In this document: positions 1-8,156 of the stretch, one piece after another
Position numbering within the stretch: position 1 is the stretch's first letter
How the letters are laid out: every line of letters begins with the position of its first letter
NCBI GenBank assembly: GCA_910583525.1
Contig: CAJTXL010000024.1
Location: 1 to 50,924 of the forward strand
Reading direction: 5' to 3'
Length of the DNA stretch: 50,924 nt
Source of the DNA: an uncultured Muribaculaceae bacterium
GTDB taxonomy: Bacteria; Bacteroidota; Bacteroidia; Bacteroidales; Muribaculaceae
Notes under the pieces: generated by a model
What the model was told of the DNA's origin: nothing
The model's input: the letters and a program-made list of their open reading frames with translations, nothing else
The model's database searches: none
Translations under genes and position numbers: made by a program

Positions 1-58
1 TGGTAACAATTATGTCTGTCAATTATTTCGCAGTCTTCCGACCACTAAAACCCTGACG

Positions 59-470
59 GGGCGCTTGCTCGGGCCTATTGCTGTTTACGCCACTCTGTGG
101 CGTTTGCCCTAACGGGCTGTAATGGCATTTGCCGTCTTGTAACTTTAACATTTGCGCCTGGCCGGATTTAACATATGCACCGACATTTCGGCTTGACCCA
201 TTGTGGGTCAAGCCGAAATGTCGGTGCATTAGCGATAGGTGCGTAGAAACGGGATTATCGCACCATCTACGAGGTGCTTCATTGAGTGCGTTCAGTTACC
301 CATGGCTGCACGCACCCAAAGGCGCGTTTGCCATGGTCTATTGCTGTTTGTGCCACGCTGTGGCACTGACACCTCTATCGAGGTTTGGTGAGTTAAAGTC
401 TTCACATATACCCATTGAATTACAGACAACCGTTTTAATGCACCGAGATTTCGGTTTGGCCCCAAACAAT
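59..470. repeat. Two diverged copies of a ~125-bp non-coding repeat unit
   Basis: Two stretches share a series of matching words in the same order. The block at 76-104 (CTATTGCTGTTT, then GCCAC..CTGTGGC) recurs at about 337-365, and the block starting at 175 (ATGCACCGACATTTCGG) recurs as ATGCACCGAGATTTCGG at 438. The DNA between these anchors has diverged. No reading frame here resembles a protein. The region is best read as decayed intergenic repeat. The family is not recognised. Confidence 0.5.
175..229. repeat. Perfect 26-bp inverted repeat, 3-nt loop
   Basis: The arms at 175-200 and 204-229 are exact reverse complements, separated only by TTG. The arm begins ATGCACCGACATTTCGG and ends GACCCA. 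A transcript of either strand would form a very strong hairpin, but no T-tract follows on either side, so it does not look like an ordinary terminator. The left arm is also the end of the repeat unit seen again at 438-463, so the structure may be two repeat copies meeting head to head. Confidence 0.8.
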
Positions 471-489
471 ACATTTTTAGTACACCTTA

Positions 490-530
490 TAAAAGAAATA
501 ACGGCTGAAAATCGTGCGATTTTCAGCCGT
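490..530 (-). terminator. Rho-independent terminator after tRNA-Leu
   Basis: Positions 501-514 and 517-530 are perfect 14-bp complements (ACGGCTGAAAATCG and its inverse) around a 2-nt centre. On the minus strand the hairpin is followed by TATTTCTTTT. It lies seven bases past the 3' end of the tRNA gene, as expected for its terminator. Confidence 0.8.
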
Positions 531-536
531 TGCCTG

Positions 537-618
537 TACCCGGACCCGGGGTCGAACCGGGACGGGTTTCCCCATCGGTGTTTGAGACCGACGCGTCTAC
601 CGATTCCGCCATCCGGGC
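537..618 (-). tRNA. tRNA-Leu (anticodon CAA)
   Basis: Read on the minus strand, the acceptor stem GCCCGGA pairs with TCCGGGT (one G-U pair), with discriminator A at 537. The anticodon stem TCGGT/ACCGA encloses the loop CTCAAAC, giving anticodon CAA for codon UUG. A long variable arm and a T arm with GGTTCGACC fit a class II leucine tRNA of 82 nt. The sequence after the discriminator is CAGG, so the 3' CCA is not encoded and must be added by the CCA enzyme (18472-19896). Confidence 0.93.
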
Positions 619-628
619 ATTGCGGTGA

Positions 629-659
629 CAAAGGTAGGTATTTTCCGGCAAACGGCAAA
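629..659 (-). promoter_or_regulatory. Bacteroidota-type promoter for tRNA-Leu
   Basis: On the minus strand a -33 TTTG (659-656) is followed after 19 bp by a -7 box TACCTTTG (636-629), matching TTTG-N19-TAnnTTTG. Predicted transcription starts just before the tRNA 5' end at 618. The promoter fits between the end of queG and the tRNA, so the tRNA is probably a separate unit. Confidence 0.7.
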
Positions 660-661
660 AT

Positions 662-1603
662 TTATTTTGTGGGGTCGGTGCCTGCTGCGGCTGCATTGCG
701 CTTCAATCCGTCGATGCCGGCTCGTTTGACGGCTGACCGGGCGAATATGTCTGCGAAAACGTCTTCGGACATTGTTTTTATGTCGGGAAGGGTGAGTGAC
801 ATCACGGCACCGGATGGATTGAAACCGGGCAATGTCTTTGGGTGTAGGCTATCGGTTTTGCGATTATATGGGCATGCGTCGCGGCATATGTCGCAGCCGT
901 AGATGCGTTGTGGCAGGGTTGTGCCTTCGGGCAGTTCGCCCCGGTGTTCGATTGTGAGGTATGACAGGCAGCGCCGGCAGTCGATGCCGCCCAGCCCGTC
1001 GAGTGCTTGTGTCGGACATGCTTTTATACATGCTCCGCATCGGTCGCAGCTTTGGTGTTCGAGAGTGGCGTCAGGCTCGACTTTTTCTGTCCACAGTATT
1101 TCGGCGAGGAATACGGCCGAGCCGACATCCGGAACTATGAGGTGGTTGTTGAGGCCGATGAAGCCTATGCCTGCCCGTGTTGCCCAAAAGCGCTCACGGA
1201 TAGGGGCGGTATCGACGCATATGCGTGTTTTTGAACCCGGACACATTGCCTCGAGGGCCTTGGCGACTGGTTTGAGCGCTTTGCGGAGCACTTTGTGGTA
1301 GTCGTCGCCCAAGGCATAGTCGGCGAATAGCGGATGGTGCGGCATACCGGCGGTACGGTATGCGAAAGCACAGCTTATTACGGTCTGTGCTCCTTCGAGC
1401 AGCAATGCCGGGTCGCGCCGTATGTCGGCATAGCGCTCCATATAGTCCATAGAAGCGTTGCACCCTTGGGCGAGCCAGCGGTCGTAGATGTCGGTCTGCG
1501 AGTCGGGCAGTGGCGATATGGCAGCGAAGCCGGCTGCGACTGCACCGGCTTCGAGGCATAGTTTGCGGATTTCTTCTTTACATTGGCAGCCGTTGGAACT
1601 CAT
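662..1603 (-). CDS. queG: Epoxyqueuosine reductase QueG
   Basis: QueG catalyses the last step of queuosine synthesis, reducing epoxyqueuosine to queuosine in the tRNA wobble position; it uses cobalamin and two 4Fe-4S clusters in the cytoplasm. The 313-residue protein has the expected length. The N-terminal half carries the cobalamin-binding family signature (MDYMERYADIRRDP, then VDTAPIRERFWATRAG). The ferredoxin-like part holds CDRCGACIKACP (about residues 187-198), CRRCLSYLTIEHRG and CDICRDACPYN. The start overlaps the end of the upstream deacetylase gene by 26 bp, so the two are probably co-transcribed. queD and queE lie about 18 kb away on the other strand. Confidence 0.95.
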   Translation of the reverse strand: MSSNGCQCKEEIRKLCLEAGAVAAGFAAISPLPDSQTDIYDRWLAQGCNASMDYMERYADIRRDPALLLEGAQTVISCAFAYRTAGMPHHPLFADYALGDDYHKVLRKALKPVAKALEAMCPGSKTRICVDTAPIRERFWATRAGIGFIGLNNHLIVPDVGSAVFLAEILWTEKVEPDATLEHQSCDRCGACIKACPTQALDGLGGIDCRRCLSYLTIEHRGELPEGTTLPQRIYGCDICRDACPYNRKTDSLHPKTLPGFNPSGAVMSLTLPDIKTMSEDVFADIFARSAVKRAGIDGLKRNAAAAGTDPTK

Positions 1604-2198
1604 AGCCTTGTTCGAGCAGCCATTCTATTGCGCGTGGCAGGGCGTAGCGCATGTTACGAGAGGCTTTCAGCGAGTCGTGGAACACTATTATGGAGCCGTT
1701 GCGCGCATATCGTTTGACGTTCTCCAGCACCTGTTCGCCGTTGAGTTTTTTTGAGTAGTCGCGGCTCACAAGGTCGTACATCACTATGTTGAGGTGCTCT
1801 TTCAGGACAGCAGCCTGCTTCCATCGGAGCAGGCCGTGCGGCGGCCTGAACAGCGGACTGTCGATGAGCGCGGCGGCTTCGGCGACGTCGCGCAGATAGC
1901 GCCGCGCCTTGGTCTTCATGCCCTGCATATGGTGCATGGTGTGGTTGCCGTAGGAGTGTCCGCGGCGGCGCACTTCGTCGAGCAGTTCGGGATGCCTGCG
2001 CACGTTGTCGCCTACCATGAAGAATGTGGCCTTGATGCCGTATCGGTCGAGTGTGTCGAGCACCCAGGGGGTTTCTTCGGGTATCGGGCCGTCGTCGAAG
2101 GTGAGGAACACCACCGGCTTGCCCCCGTAGCGCTTGATGCGCCATATCGCTTCGGGGAAAAGCAGACGGTAGAGCAGCGGCGGTTGTTCGATGAGCAT
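1578..2198 (-). CDS. Polysaccharide deacetylase (NodB-type, CE4)
   Basis: This 206-residue protein is a compact NodB homology domain, the family that removes N- or O-acetyl groups from peptidoglycan, chitooligosaccharides or other glycans using a divalent metal. The motifs appear in order: TFDDGP (catalytic and metal Asp, about residue 33), GNHTMHH (metal histidines), RPPHG and IIVFHDS. No clear signal peptide is present, although the N-terminus (MLIEQPPLLYRLLFPEAIW) is hydrophobic. It lies 9 bp downstream of the DUF2723 gene and overlaps queG. The substrate cannot be read from the sequence; a role in envelope or lipid-linked glycan modification is an inference from the neighbouring gene. Confidence 0.88.
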   Translation of the reverse strand: MLIEQPPLLYRLLFPEAIWRIKRYGGKPVVFLTFDDGPIPEETPWVLDTLDRYGIKATFFMVGDNVRRHPELLDEVRRRGHSYGNHTMHHMQGMKTKARRYLRDVAEAAALIDSPLFRPPHGLLRWKQAAVLKEHLNIVMYDLVSRDYSKKLNGEQVLENVKRYARNGSIIVFHDSLKASRNMRYALPRAIEWLLEQGYEFQRLPM

Positions 2199-2207
2199 GG
2201 CCTATCC

Positions 2208-5200
2208 TTAGTTAAGCACGTAGTTCCATTCGGCCGGAGTGAAGGCGTATTTGTCCATGAGTCTGCGGCTTGCGGCCATGGGGTCTACACCGGCGGCTTT
2301 GTTTATGCGCAGCAGTTCCATTGCCGAGCGTATCACTTTCTGCTGCGATTCGGGGAAGGATGCCACTTCGGCTTCGAGGGTATCGTAGTCGTAGCCTTGG
2401 ATGAATATGAGCGGCGTAATTCTGAGGTCTGTCTCGAGCGTCATGCCGCGCAGTGTGTAGAGGTCGGCCTGACGTGCCGGGTCGGCGAGGAGCGCCGGGT
2501 CGGCTGCGAGTATTTCGGCCTGGTTTTTCACGGCGAGCGCTTCGCCGAGGTACTGCAGGGCGTACGTCTCGGAGCGTCCGAGCTGCGACAGCGTCACAGG
2601 GTCGAGCGTGGTAGCATATTTGACGAGCTGTGCGTAGCGGTCGGCTTCTGCGCTTGCGATTTCGTCGGCGGCCTTGAGGTCGTCGGGATTGCCGGTGAGG
2701 ATGTACAGGTCGAGATATGTCCGAGCGAAATACAGGCCGAGCATACCGTCGTAGAGGGCTACAGCCGACGGCATCTTGGCGCGCATTGTGTCGAGAAGCT
2801 GACGTGCCATGTCGGCATGGGTCGCAGGCTCGGGCAGGCCGTTTTCCCGGGCTACCTTGCGGCTTTCCTGAGAGGCTTCGATGCCCGGTGTCTGCATGAG
2901 GTTTTCGACAATGGTGTAGATGCCCGAGCGCACCGAGGACACCATGCGGCGCACTGTCTCGTCGAGATATAGCTTGTCGGCATCGGGTGCGTCGAGTCCG
3001 CCCCAACAGTATTTGCCGATAATGTTCCGGTAGGCTTTTTCGGCAGTGGGATTATACGGGGCGTCGTGGAAGGGCGTCACTTCATAGGCCATGCCTGTTG
3101 CCGAGAGGTAGGGCGACAGGCCGAGGTAGTATGATGTCGGCACAGTGGTGGCGAAGTATGCCGGGCGTTTCCATGCGCCGGCGACAGAGTTTGCCACCAT
3201 GTCGAGCGACAGCACTTTGCTTTGGTTGAGACCCGTGCCGAGACGCGAGAGGTCGGTGGCTACGTTGCGCAGATGCGGAGCGAGGTAGAGGCTGTCGATG
3301 ACGGGGTCGCCCGACGAATAGCGTGCCATAGCGGCAGCCGAATCGACCGGGATATAGACTTGCGGAGTGAGCAGATAGGGCGCTCCGTAGGTCTTGGGGT
3401 CGGACTTATAAAGGTCTTCAAGAGCCGTGAGGGCTTCGACGGGCTTGCGGTCGCGCGGCACGACGAAACTGTAGGCCATTCGCTCGTATGCGTAGTCGGT
3501 CGGCTTGGCGAGCATGTCGATGGCGTCGGCGCCCGATGTGGGGTGCTGCATCTGGTTGGCGTACCAATCGGTGGTGAGATACGAGAGGTTGACGACGCGC
3601 ACATCGGTGCGGACGCCTTCGACTTCCTGTGCGTACCACAAGGGGAATGTGTCGTTGTCGCCGTTGGTGAAGATTATCGCACCGGGGTCGAGCGAGTTGA
3701 GGTAGTCGAAACCGAAATCGCGTGTGGTGTATCGTCCCGAGCGGTCATGGTCGTCCCATGTCTGGCTTACCATCTGCAAGGGTATTGCCAAGCCTACGGC
3801 GCAAGCAATTGCGGCGGTTGCGATGTCGAGGCCTTTCGAGGGCGCTTCGCTACCGTCTTTTTCTTTTTTGCCGAGCAGGTTGCGCAGCATTATGCCGATG
3901 GCCGGTACGCCAATTCCTATCCACATGGCAAATGCGTAGAAAGAGCCTGCGAAGGCGTAGTCGCGTTCACGTGGCTGCCCGGGCGTCTGGTTGAGGTAGA
4001 GCACGATAGCGATGCCGGTCATGAAGAAGAGGAAGAAGACGACCCAAAACTGCTGTATGCCGCGTTCGGGGTTGTTGCGGTGGTTGTAAAGAGCCTGGTA
4101 GAGCAGGCCTATGAGGCCGAGCAGCAGCGGCAGCATGTAGAACACGTTGTGCCCCTTGTTTCCTTTGCCGAATTCGTCGGGAAGGGCGGACTGGTCGCCG
4201 AGCCGGGCGTTGTCGATGGCCGGTATTCCTGAAATCCAGTTGCCCAAATGTGGCTCTCCGTTGCCTTGGATGTCGTTTTGGCGCCCGGCGAAGTTCCACA
4301 TGAAATACCGCCAGTACATGTGGTTGAGCTGGTAGTTGACGAAGTAGCGCAGGTTCACGTCGAAGCCCGGCTTCCATACGGGAGTGTGCATCAGTTCGGC
4401 GCCGGTTGTTGCGTCGATGTTCGTGGTTACGGGCGTGAGGTGGTTCAGGTAGGGCATAAGCTCGTATTTTGGAGCGAATCCCTGGGCAGCCCATTTTGTG
4501 CGCTGAGCCTGCGGTATGCTGTTGATGTCGGGGTTGGTGTATCCGGCCCACGATTTATATCCGGCCACATGCGAGCCTGAGGGGTCGCTGCTGTATATGC
4601 GCGTGAAGAGCATGTCGAGGTCGGGCATGGTGCGGTAGTTGGGGCGCTCGACCTCTTTTACGTAACGGTCAGGCTCCGACGGGTCGGCTTTGGCGGCCTT
4701 GGTCCACACTTGTTCGGGGGAGTTGAACGCCGCGCCGTTTTCGTCGCGCAGATAGCCATCTACGATGCGTGTGCGCGGACGGCCGTATTCGTCGACCGGC
4801 ACATAGTATATTCCCGAGCCTTCGGGATATTCTTCTTCTTCAAAGGTTTCGGCGAATACGGGGCCGCGGAACAGCGGACGGTCGCCGTACTGCTCGCGGT
4901 TGAGGTAGGAGGCCAGGGCGAAGACGTTGTCGGGTGCGTTCTGGTTCATCGGCGTATTGGCCGATGCGCGTATCAGCAGCAGTGCGTACGAAGAGTATCC
5001 GATGAAGATTACGAAAGTGCTTATGATAATCAGTGAGAATGTGCGTGCCGGCACTTTCTTGCAGAAGCCGTATACATAGACTGCGATAGCGGCTATTACG
5101 AGCACTCCGACCATCACCGAATGCCCGATGAAGGGCATGCCCGAAAGGGCTATGGCGAGAATGGACAGCGTACGCGTGGCGCCGGAGTCGGGGCGTGTGT

Positions 5201-6050
5201 AGAGGCCGCGAATGGCAAGGATGAACACCGCGACAAGGATGATGGCGTAGATGAGCACGCCCATGTTGTAGCCGAGGCCGCATGTGTTGACGAAGAACAG
5301 CTCGAACCACTGTGCCACCTGCACGAAGCCCGGAACGAGGCCGTAGAGGATTGCACCGACAATGACGCACGACACTGCGAGTGCGGCCAATGAGCCGACG
5401 GCGTTGACGTTCTTATACTTGCGGTAGTAGAAAATGAGGCCGAGGGCCGGTATGCACAGCAGATTAAGCAGATGCACGGCTATAGATACGCCTATCACAT
5501 AGGCTATCAGAACGAGGTAGCGGTCGGAGTTCGGCTGGTCGGCACGGTTCTCCCATTTGAACATCAGCCATACGACCAAGGCCGTGCAGAACGAGGAGAA
5601 TGCGTATACCTCGCCCTCGACAGCCGAAAACCAGAAGGTGTCGCTCCACGTATATGCCAATGCGGCGCACATGCCGCCGCCCATAATAAGCGCCATCTGC
5701 CACCATCCGATTTCAGTGGCGTCGTCGCGGATTATGAGGCGACGTATCAGATGTGTCACCGACCAGAACAGCAGCAGTATCGTAGCCGCGCTCAGCAGTG
5801 CCGACATTGTGTTGACGGCCAATGCCGCCGTGCTCATCGAGCCGCCGAAAAGTGTTATGAAAAAGCGTGCCGCGAGCATGAATATGGGGTTGCCCGGCGG
5901 ATGCCCGACTTCAAGTTTGGCTCCTTGGAGGATAAACTCGGGGCAATCCCAAAAACTTGCCGTAGGCTCAAGTGTGAGCAGATAGGTGACCGCCGCAATT
6001 GCAAAGCATAGCCACCCCAGGGCGTTGTTGACGATATTGTATTTTTTCAT
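2208..6050 (-). CDS. DUF2723 (GT117) multi-membrane-span protein, candidate protein O-mannosyltransferase
   Basis: This is a 1280-residue integral membrane protein. The N-terminal ~370 residues hold many transmembrane helices. The family signature is near the start: LEPTASFWDCPEFI, then KLEVGHPPGNP, with the acidic residues expected of a GT-C glycosyltransferase. A second membrane block follows around residues 650-770, and then a long soluble tail of about 450 residues. DUF2723 (PF11028) is placed in GT117; the human homologue TMEM260 is reported as a protein O-mannosyltransferase, so transfer of a sugar from a lipid carrier to periplasmic protein is plausible. That activity is not shown here. 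It has its own promoter upstream and probably leads an operon with the deacetylase and queG. Confidence 0.85.
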   Translation of the reverse strand: MKKYNIVNNALGWLCFAIAAVTYLLTLEPTASFWDCPEFILQGAKLEVGHPPGNPIFMLAARFFITLFGGSMSTAALAVNTMSALLSAATILLLFWSVTHLIRRLIIRDDATEIGWWQMALIMGGGMCAALAYTWSDTFWFSAVEGEVYAFSSFCTALVVWLMFKWENRADQPNSDRYLVLIAYVIGVSIAVHLLNLLCIPALGLIFYYRKYKNVNAVGSLAALAVSCVIVGAILYGLVPGFVQVAQWFELFFVNTCGLGYNMGVLIYAIILVAVFILAIRGLYTRPDSGATRTLSILAIALSGMPFIGHSVMVGVLVIAAIAVYVYGFCKKVPARTFSLIIISTFVIFIGYSSYALLLIRASANTPMNQNAPDNVFALASYLNREQYGDRPLFRGPVFAETFEEEEYPEGSGIYYVPVDEYGRPRTRIVDGYLRDENGAAFNSPEQVWTKAAKADPSEPDRYVKEVERPNYRTMPDLDMLFTRIYSSDPSGSHVAGYKSWAGYTNPDINSIPQAQRTKWAAQGFAPKYELMPYLNHLTPVTTNIDATTGAELMHTPVWKPGFDVNLRYFVNYQLNHMYWRYFMWNFAGRQNDIQGNGEPHLGNWISGIPAIDNARLGDQSALPDEFGKGNKGHNVFYMLPLLLGLIGLLYQALYNHRNNPERGIQQFWVVFFLFFMTGIAIVLYLNQTPGQPRERDYAFAGSFYAFAMWIGIGVPAIGIMLRNLLGKKEKDGSEAPSKGLDIATAAIACAVGLAIPLQMVSQTWDDHDRSGRYTTRDFGFDYLNSLDPGAIIFTNGDNDTFPLWYAQEVEGVRTDVRVVNLSYLTTDWYANQMQHPTSGADAIDMLAKPTDYAYERMAYSFVVPRDRKPVEALTALEDLYKSDPKTYGAPYLLTPQVYIPVDSAAAMARYSSGDPVIDSLYLAPHLRNVATDLSRLGTGLNQSKVLSLDMVANSVAGAWKRPAYFATTVPTSYYLGLSPYLSATGMAYEVTPFHDAPYNPTAEKAYRNIIGKYCWGGLDAPDADKLYLDETVRRMVSSVRSGIYTIVENLMQTPGIEASQESRKVARENGLPEPATHADMARQLLDTMRAKMPSAVALYDGMLGLYFARTYLDLYILTGNPDDLKAADEIASAEADRYAQLVKYATTLDPVTLSQLGRSETYALQYLGEALAVKNQAEILAADPALLADPARQADLYTLRGMTLETDLRITPLIFIQGYDYDTLEAEVASFPESQQKVIRSAMELLRINKAAGVDPMAASRRLMDKYAFTPAEWNYVLN

Positions 6051-6102
6051 ATTGCAGACATGTGGGCACGGAGAGCATGGCTGTCGCGGCCTCTTAAAGC
6101 TG

Positions 6103-6110
6103 CAAAATTA
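6103..6110 (-). promoter_or_regulatory. -7 box for the DUF2723 gene
   Basis: The minus strand reads TAATTTTG at 6110-6103, a match to TAnnTTTG, about 50 nt upstream of the start codon at 6050. A TTTG at 6138-6135 could be the -33 element, but its 24-bp spacing is long, so only the -7 box is well supported. Confidence 0.5.
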
Positions 6111-6123
6111 GCAATTATCGTCT

Positions 6124-6195
6124 TAAGTAACTCACAAAAATTAGTTAAAATAAATTTTATCAAATAAGCATTAGCTAATTTTTGCGAGTTACTTA
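6124..6195. repeat. 21-bp inverted repeat around a 30-nt AT-rich spacer
   Basis: Arms at 6124-6144 and 6175-6195 are inverse copies with one mismatch; the right arm reads CTAATTTTTGCGAGTTACTT followed by A. The left arm lies in the upstream region of the DUF2723 gene. A related word (AATTTTGCGAGTTACTTA) occurs at 44002-44019, so this is a recurring motif. The surrounding 6051-6320 interval has no convincing gene. Confidence 0.7.
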
Positions 6196-6320
6196 ACGCC
6201 TGCAATTTAACGTTAAATTAACGTTTTTGAGGTATGGGAGTGTGGCCGTCGGCCGGACGGAAATGAAGGTTGTTCATCTCCATAGGTGTCAGTCGCCGCG
6301 CTTCGGGAAGCACGGGCCGT

Positions 6321-7343
6321 TTAATCTGTTTCATCATTGCTTCGATTTTTATTGAAAAACGGCATCAGGGCGTTAATGCCGAGAAGTGCGATTACATATG
6401 CTGCGCCAAGCACGAAAAAGCTGATGCCGGGCGGAAAGGAGTGCCTGAACCATCCGCCGAAGATATAGCATGCGAGCGACAGCCAAAGAAGGGCCTGTGT
6501 GATAAGGCACAGCGTGCACCATGCCTTGGCACGGTATTTCTGATACCATACGCTCCAAAACGAGAAGGGACAGCAGCAGGCGTTTATCAGGGCAAGGTCG
6601 CCTATGTGCTGAGGAAACGCGAGCAGGGCGGCGAGGCTGACGCCGAAGTATGCGAAGCCGACTTCGCTCCAGCCGAAGAGGCCGAAGAATTTTGCGGCGG
6701 AAGTGTTCAGCACTTTATGGCAGCCGTTGCGGTCGAGCACACCGCAGATGGCGTCGCCGCGTTCGCTGTGCATGCCGAGCGATTTCAGCAGTAGCTCGTA
6801 TGTAACGTACAGACCGCCGAGATTGATGATTGTGAGCAGTATTGTCGACCAATGCGAGGCTATGCCGCCGCTTACGAAAAGATATACGAAGACAAATGCG
6901 AGCGCGGCACCTAATACCCATTTCTTGGCTTTGTTGCCGAGTTCGGTAAAACGGTGTGAAGCGTAATGCGGCTCTGTTGATTTGTCTGTGGGATATGCGA
7001 CAAAGACAATGCCGCTCCAGTCCTTGCAGAAATCTTCGCGGCTTTTTATGGCCGGAGCGTCGGCTGTGCCGTCGAGATATGTGACCGAAGAGCCGTCGGT
7101 AGCCGTCACGATGACGAAGTTGCCCGGCAGATAGGCAAGATAGGGCACCGTAAGCGCGTCGAGTGCCGCATTTTTGTCGGGCACTTCGAGCGCTTCACCG
7201 TCGATGCCATAGCCTTGCAGCAGTTTCGACAGGCCGAAGAGCGACTTGAACGTCATTGCGTCGAATTGGGCGTCGGAGTACCACTGCGTGTGCGGCACTC
7301 CGAGCGCCGTAAGAAAATCTGAGAAGATGCTTGCTCGCTGCAT
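6321..7343 (-). CDS. VKOR-family disulfide oxidoreductase with N-terminal degenerate C39-like domain
   Basis: Vitamin K epoxide reductase homologues in bacteria reoxidise a thioredoxin-like partner and pass electrons to quinone, replacing DsbB. Residues ~135-340 form the membrane domain, with five or so helices, the loop cysteine pair (CGVLDRNGCHKV) and the active-site pair CTLC. The first ~125 residues resemble a C39 peptidase-like domain (SLFGLSKLLQGYGID, LTVPYLAYLPGNFVIV), but the nucleophile Cys is absent and the usual His position reads Asn, so it is probably non-catalytic. The gene follows the thioredoxin gene by 10 bp on the same strand, which supports a functional pair. Confidence 0.85.
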   Translation of the reverse strand: MQRASIFSDFLTALGVPHTQWYSDAQFDAMTFKSLFGLSKLLQGYGIDGEALEVPDKNAALDALTVPYLAYLPGNFVIVTATDGSSVTYLDGTADAPAIKSREDFCKDWSGIVFVAYPTDKSTEPHYASHRFTELGNKAKKWVLGAALAFVFVYLFVSGGIASHWSTILLTIINLGGLYVTYELLLKSLGMHSERGDAICGVLDRNGCHKVLNTSAAKFFGLFGWSEVGFAYFGVSLAALLAFPQHIGDLALINACCCPFSFWSVWYQKYRAKAWCTLCLITQALLWLSLACYIFGGWFRHSFPPGISFFVLGAAYVIALLGINALMPFFNKNRSNDETD

Positions 7344-7353
7344 TGCCGGCCGG

Positions 7354-7653
7354 TCAGTTCATGAAAGACTGCAGTTTCTGTAACAGGACATTGCCGTCGA
7401 GTTCTCCGGCAAAGTGCCATACAGGCTTCCCGTCGCGGTAGATGATGAAGGTCGGAGTTCCCGTAACGCCCTCTTTTTCGGCGGCTTCGCCGTTTTCGTC
7501 GATGTCGAGCTGGTATATGGGGGCTGAGTCGCCTACCAGTTCGCGTATTTCGGCCACTACTGGCATCATGCGTTGGCAGTGGGGGCACCATGTGGCGTAG
7601 AATTCTACCATCACCAATGGCGCCGAGCTGATGAGTTTCGTGTATTCATCCAT
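7354..7653 (-). CDS. Thioredoxin-fold protein with CPHC active site
   Basis: This 99-residue protein is a complete thioredoxin fold. It has the active site WCPHC (about residues 21-25) and the conserved cis-proline motif TGTPTF. CPHC is the DsbA-type dipeptide rather than the CGPC of reducing thioredoxins, which usually makes the disulfide more oxidising. No signal peptide is visible in the N-terminus (MDEYTKLISSAPLVMVEFYATW), which is odd for an oxidase of periplasmic substrates. It is the first gene of a pair with the VKOR protein and probably its redox partner (inference). Confidence 0.88.
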   Translation of the reverse strand: MDEYTKLISSAPLVMVEFYATWCPHCQRMMPVVAEIRELVGDSAPIYQLDIDENGEAAEKEGVTGTPTFIIYRDGKPVWHFAGELDGNVLLQKLQSFMN

Positions 7654-7789
7654 AATCGAAAAAGGTGTTTAGTCGGTTTGTAGGTCTTATTTAAACATAA
7701 AATCCGAACATATGGTTTTATGTAGCTATGGCAAACTTGTTGGGAGATTGAAAGATGTGTGTGGCGGCAAGGATTTTGGTGCAGAAAAA

Positions 7790-7822
7790 TTTGGGAGTTC
7801 TGAAAAAAAACTCTTACTTTTG
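7790..7822 (+). promoter_or_regulatory. Promoter of the coiled-coil/zapA operon
   Basis: TTTG at 7790-7793 and TACTTTTG at 7815-7822 are separated by 21 bp and match the Bacteroidota -33/-7 consensus. The start codon follows at 7840, giving a leader of roughly a dozen bases. The rest of 7654-7814 shows no gene. Confidence 0.65.
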
Positions 7823-7839
7823 TAAAAATTTGGAATGAA

Positions 7840-8139
7840 ATGGCAAAGGATTTCGCCGAGCAACTGAGCCGTATCGGCCACAAGGCCGAATTGCTTGTTA
7901 CGCGCTACTCCACGCTCAAAGAGCAGAACGCTCAGCTGCGCAAGCAGTTGCTGGAGTTGCAGGCAGCCCTTCGCGCCCGTGATGCCCTCATCGAAAAGCA
8001 GAACATCGAGCTTGAGCATCTGCGCGTGTCGTCGGCGCTTGCCCCTGATGCGGCCACTGCAAGGGATGCCCGAGCCACTATCGCCGAATTAGTGCGGGAA
8101 ATCGACGCCTGCGTCGCCGACTTGATGAAAGACATTTAG
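7840..8139 (+). CDS. Small coiled-coil protein upstream of zapA (ZapB-like position)
   Basis: The 99-residue protein is almost entirely helical. Residues ~20-65 form heptad-like repeats (TLKEQNAQLRKQLLELQ), then an Ala-rich linker and a second helix (TIAELVREIDACVADLM). Nothing in it suggests an enzyme. It lies 17 bp upstream of zapA and is likely co-transcribed. A cell-division partner role like ZapB is an inference from size, coiled coil and context; the sequence alone does not establish homology to ZapB. Confidence 0.75.
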   Translation: MAKDFAEQLSRIGHKAELLVTRYSTLKEQNAQLRKQLLELQAALRARDALIEKQNIELEHLRVSSALAPDAATARDARATIAELVREIDACVADLMKDI

Positions 8140-8156
8140 CAATCCCGCTGCCCTGC

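Noticed and set aside
501..530. Attachment-site core of an integrated element at the tRNA 3' end
   Set aside because: The inverted repeat is a terminator for the tRNA, and no direct copy of the tRNA end or integrase gene is seen in the window.
129..902. Long plus-strand frame across the repeats, the tRNA and the end of queG
   Set aside because: It runs through a tRNA gene and antisense to queG and has no protein-like features; the translated repeat part is low in secondary-structure pattern.
1794..2972. 392-codon plus-strand frame opposite the deacetylase and DUF2723 genes
   Set aside because: It spans the junction of two real minus-strand genes and looks like a shadow.
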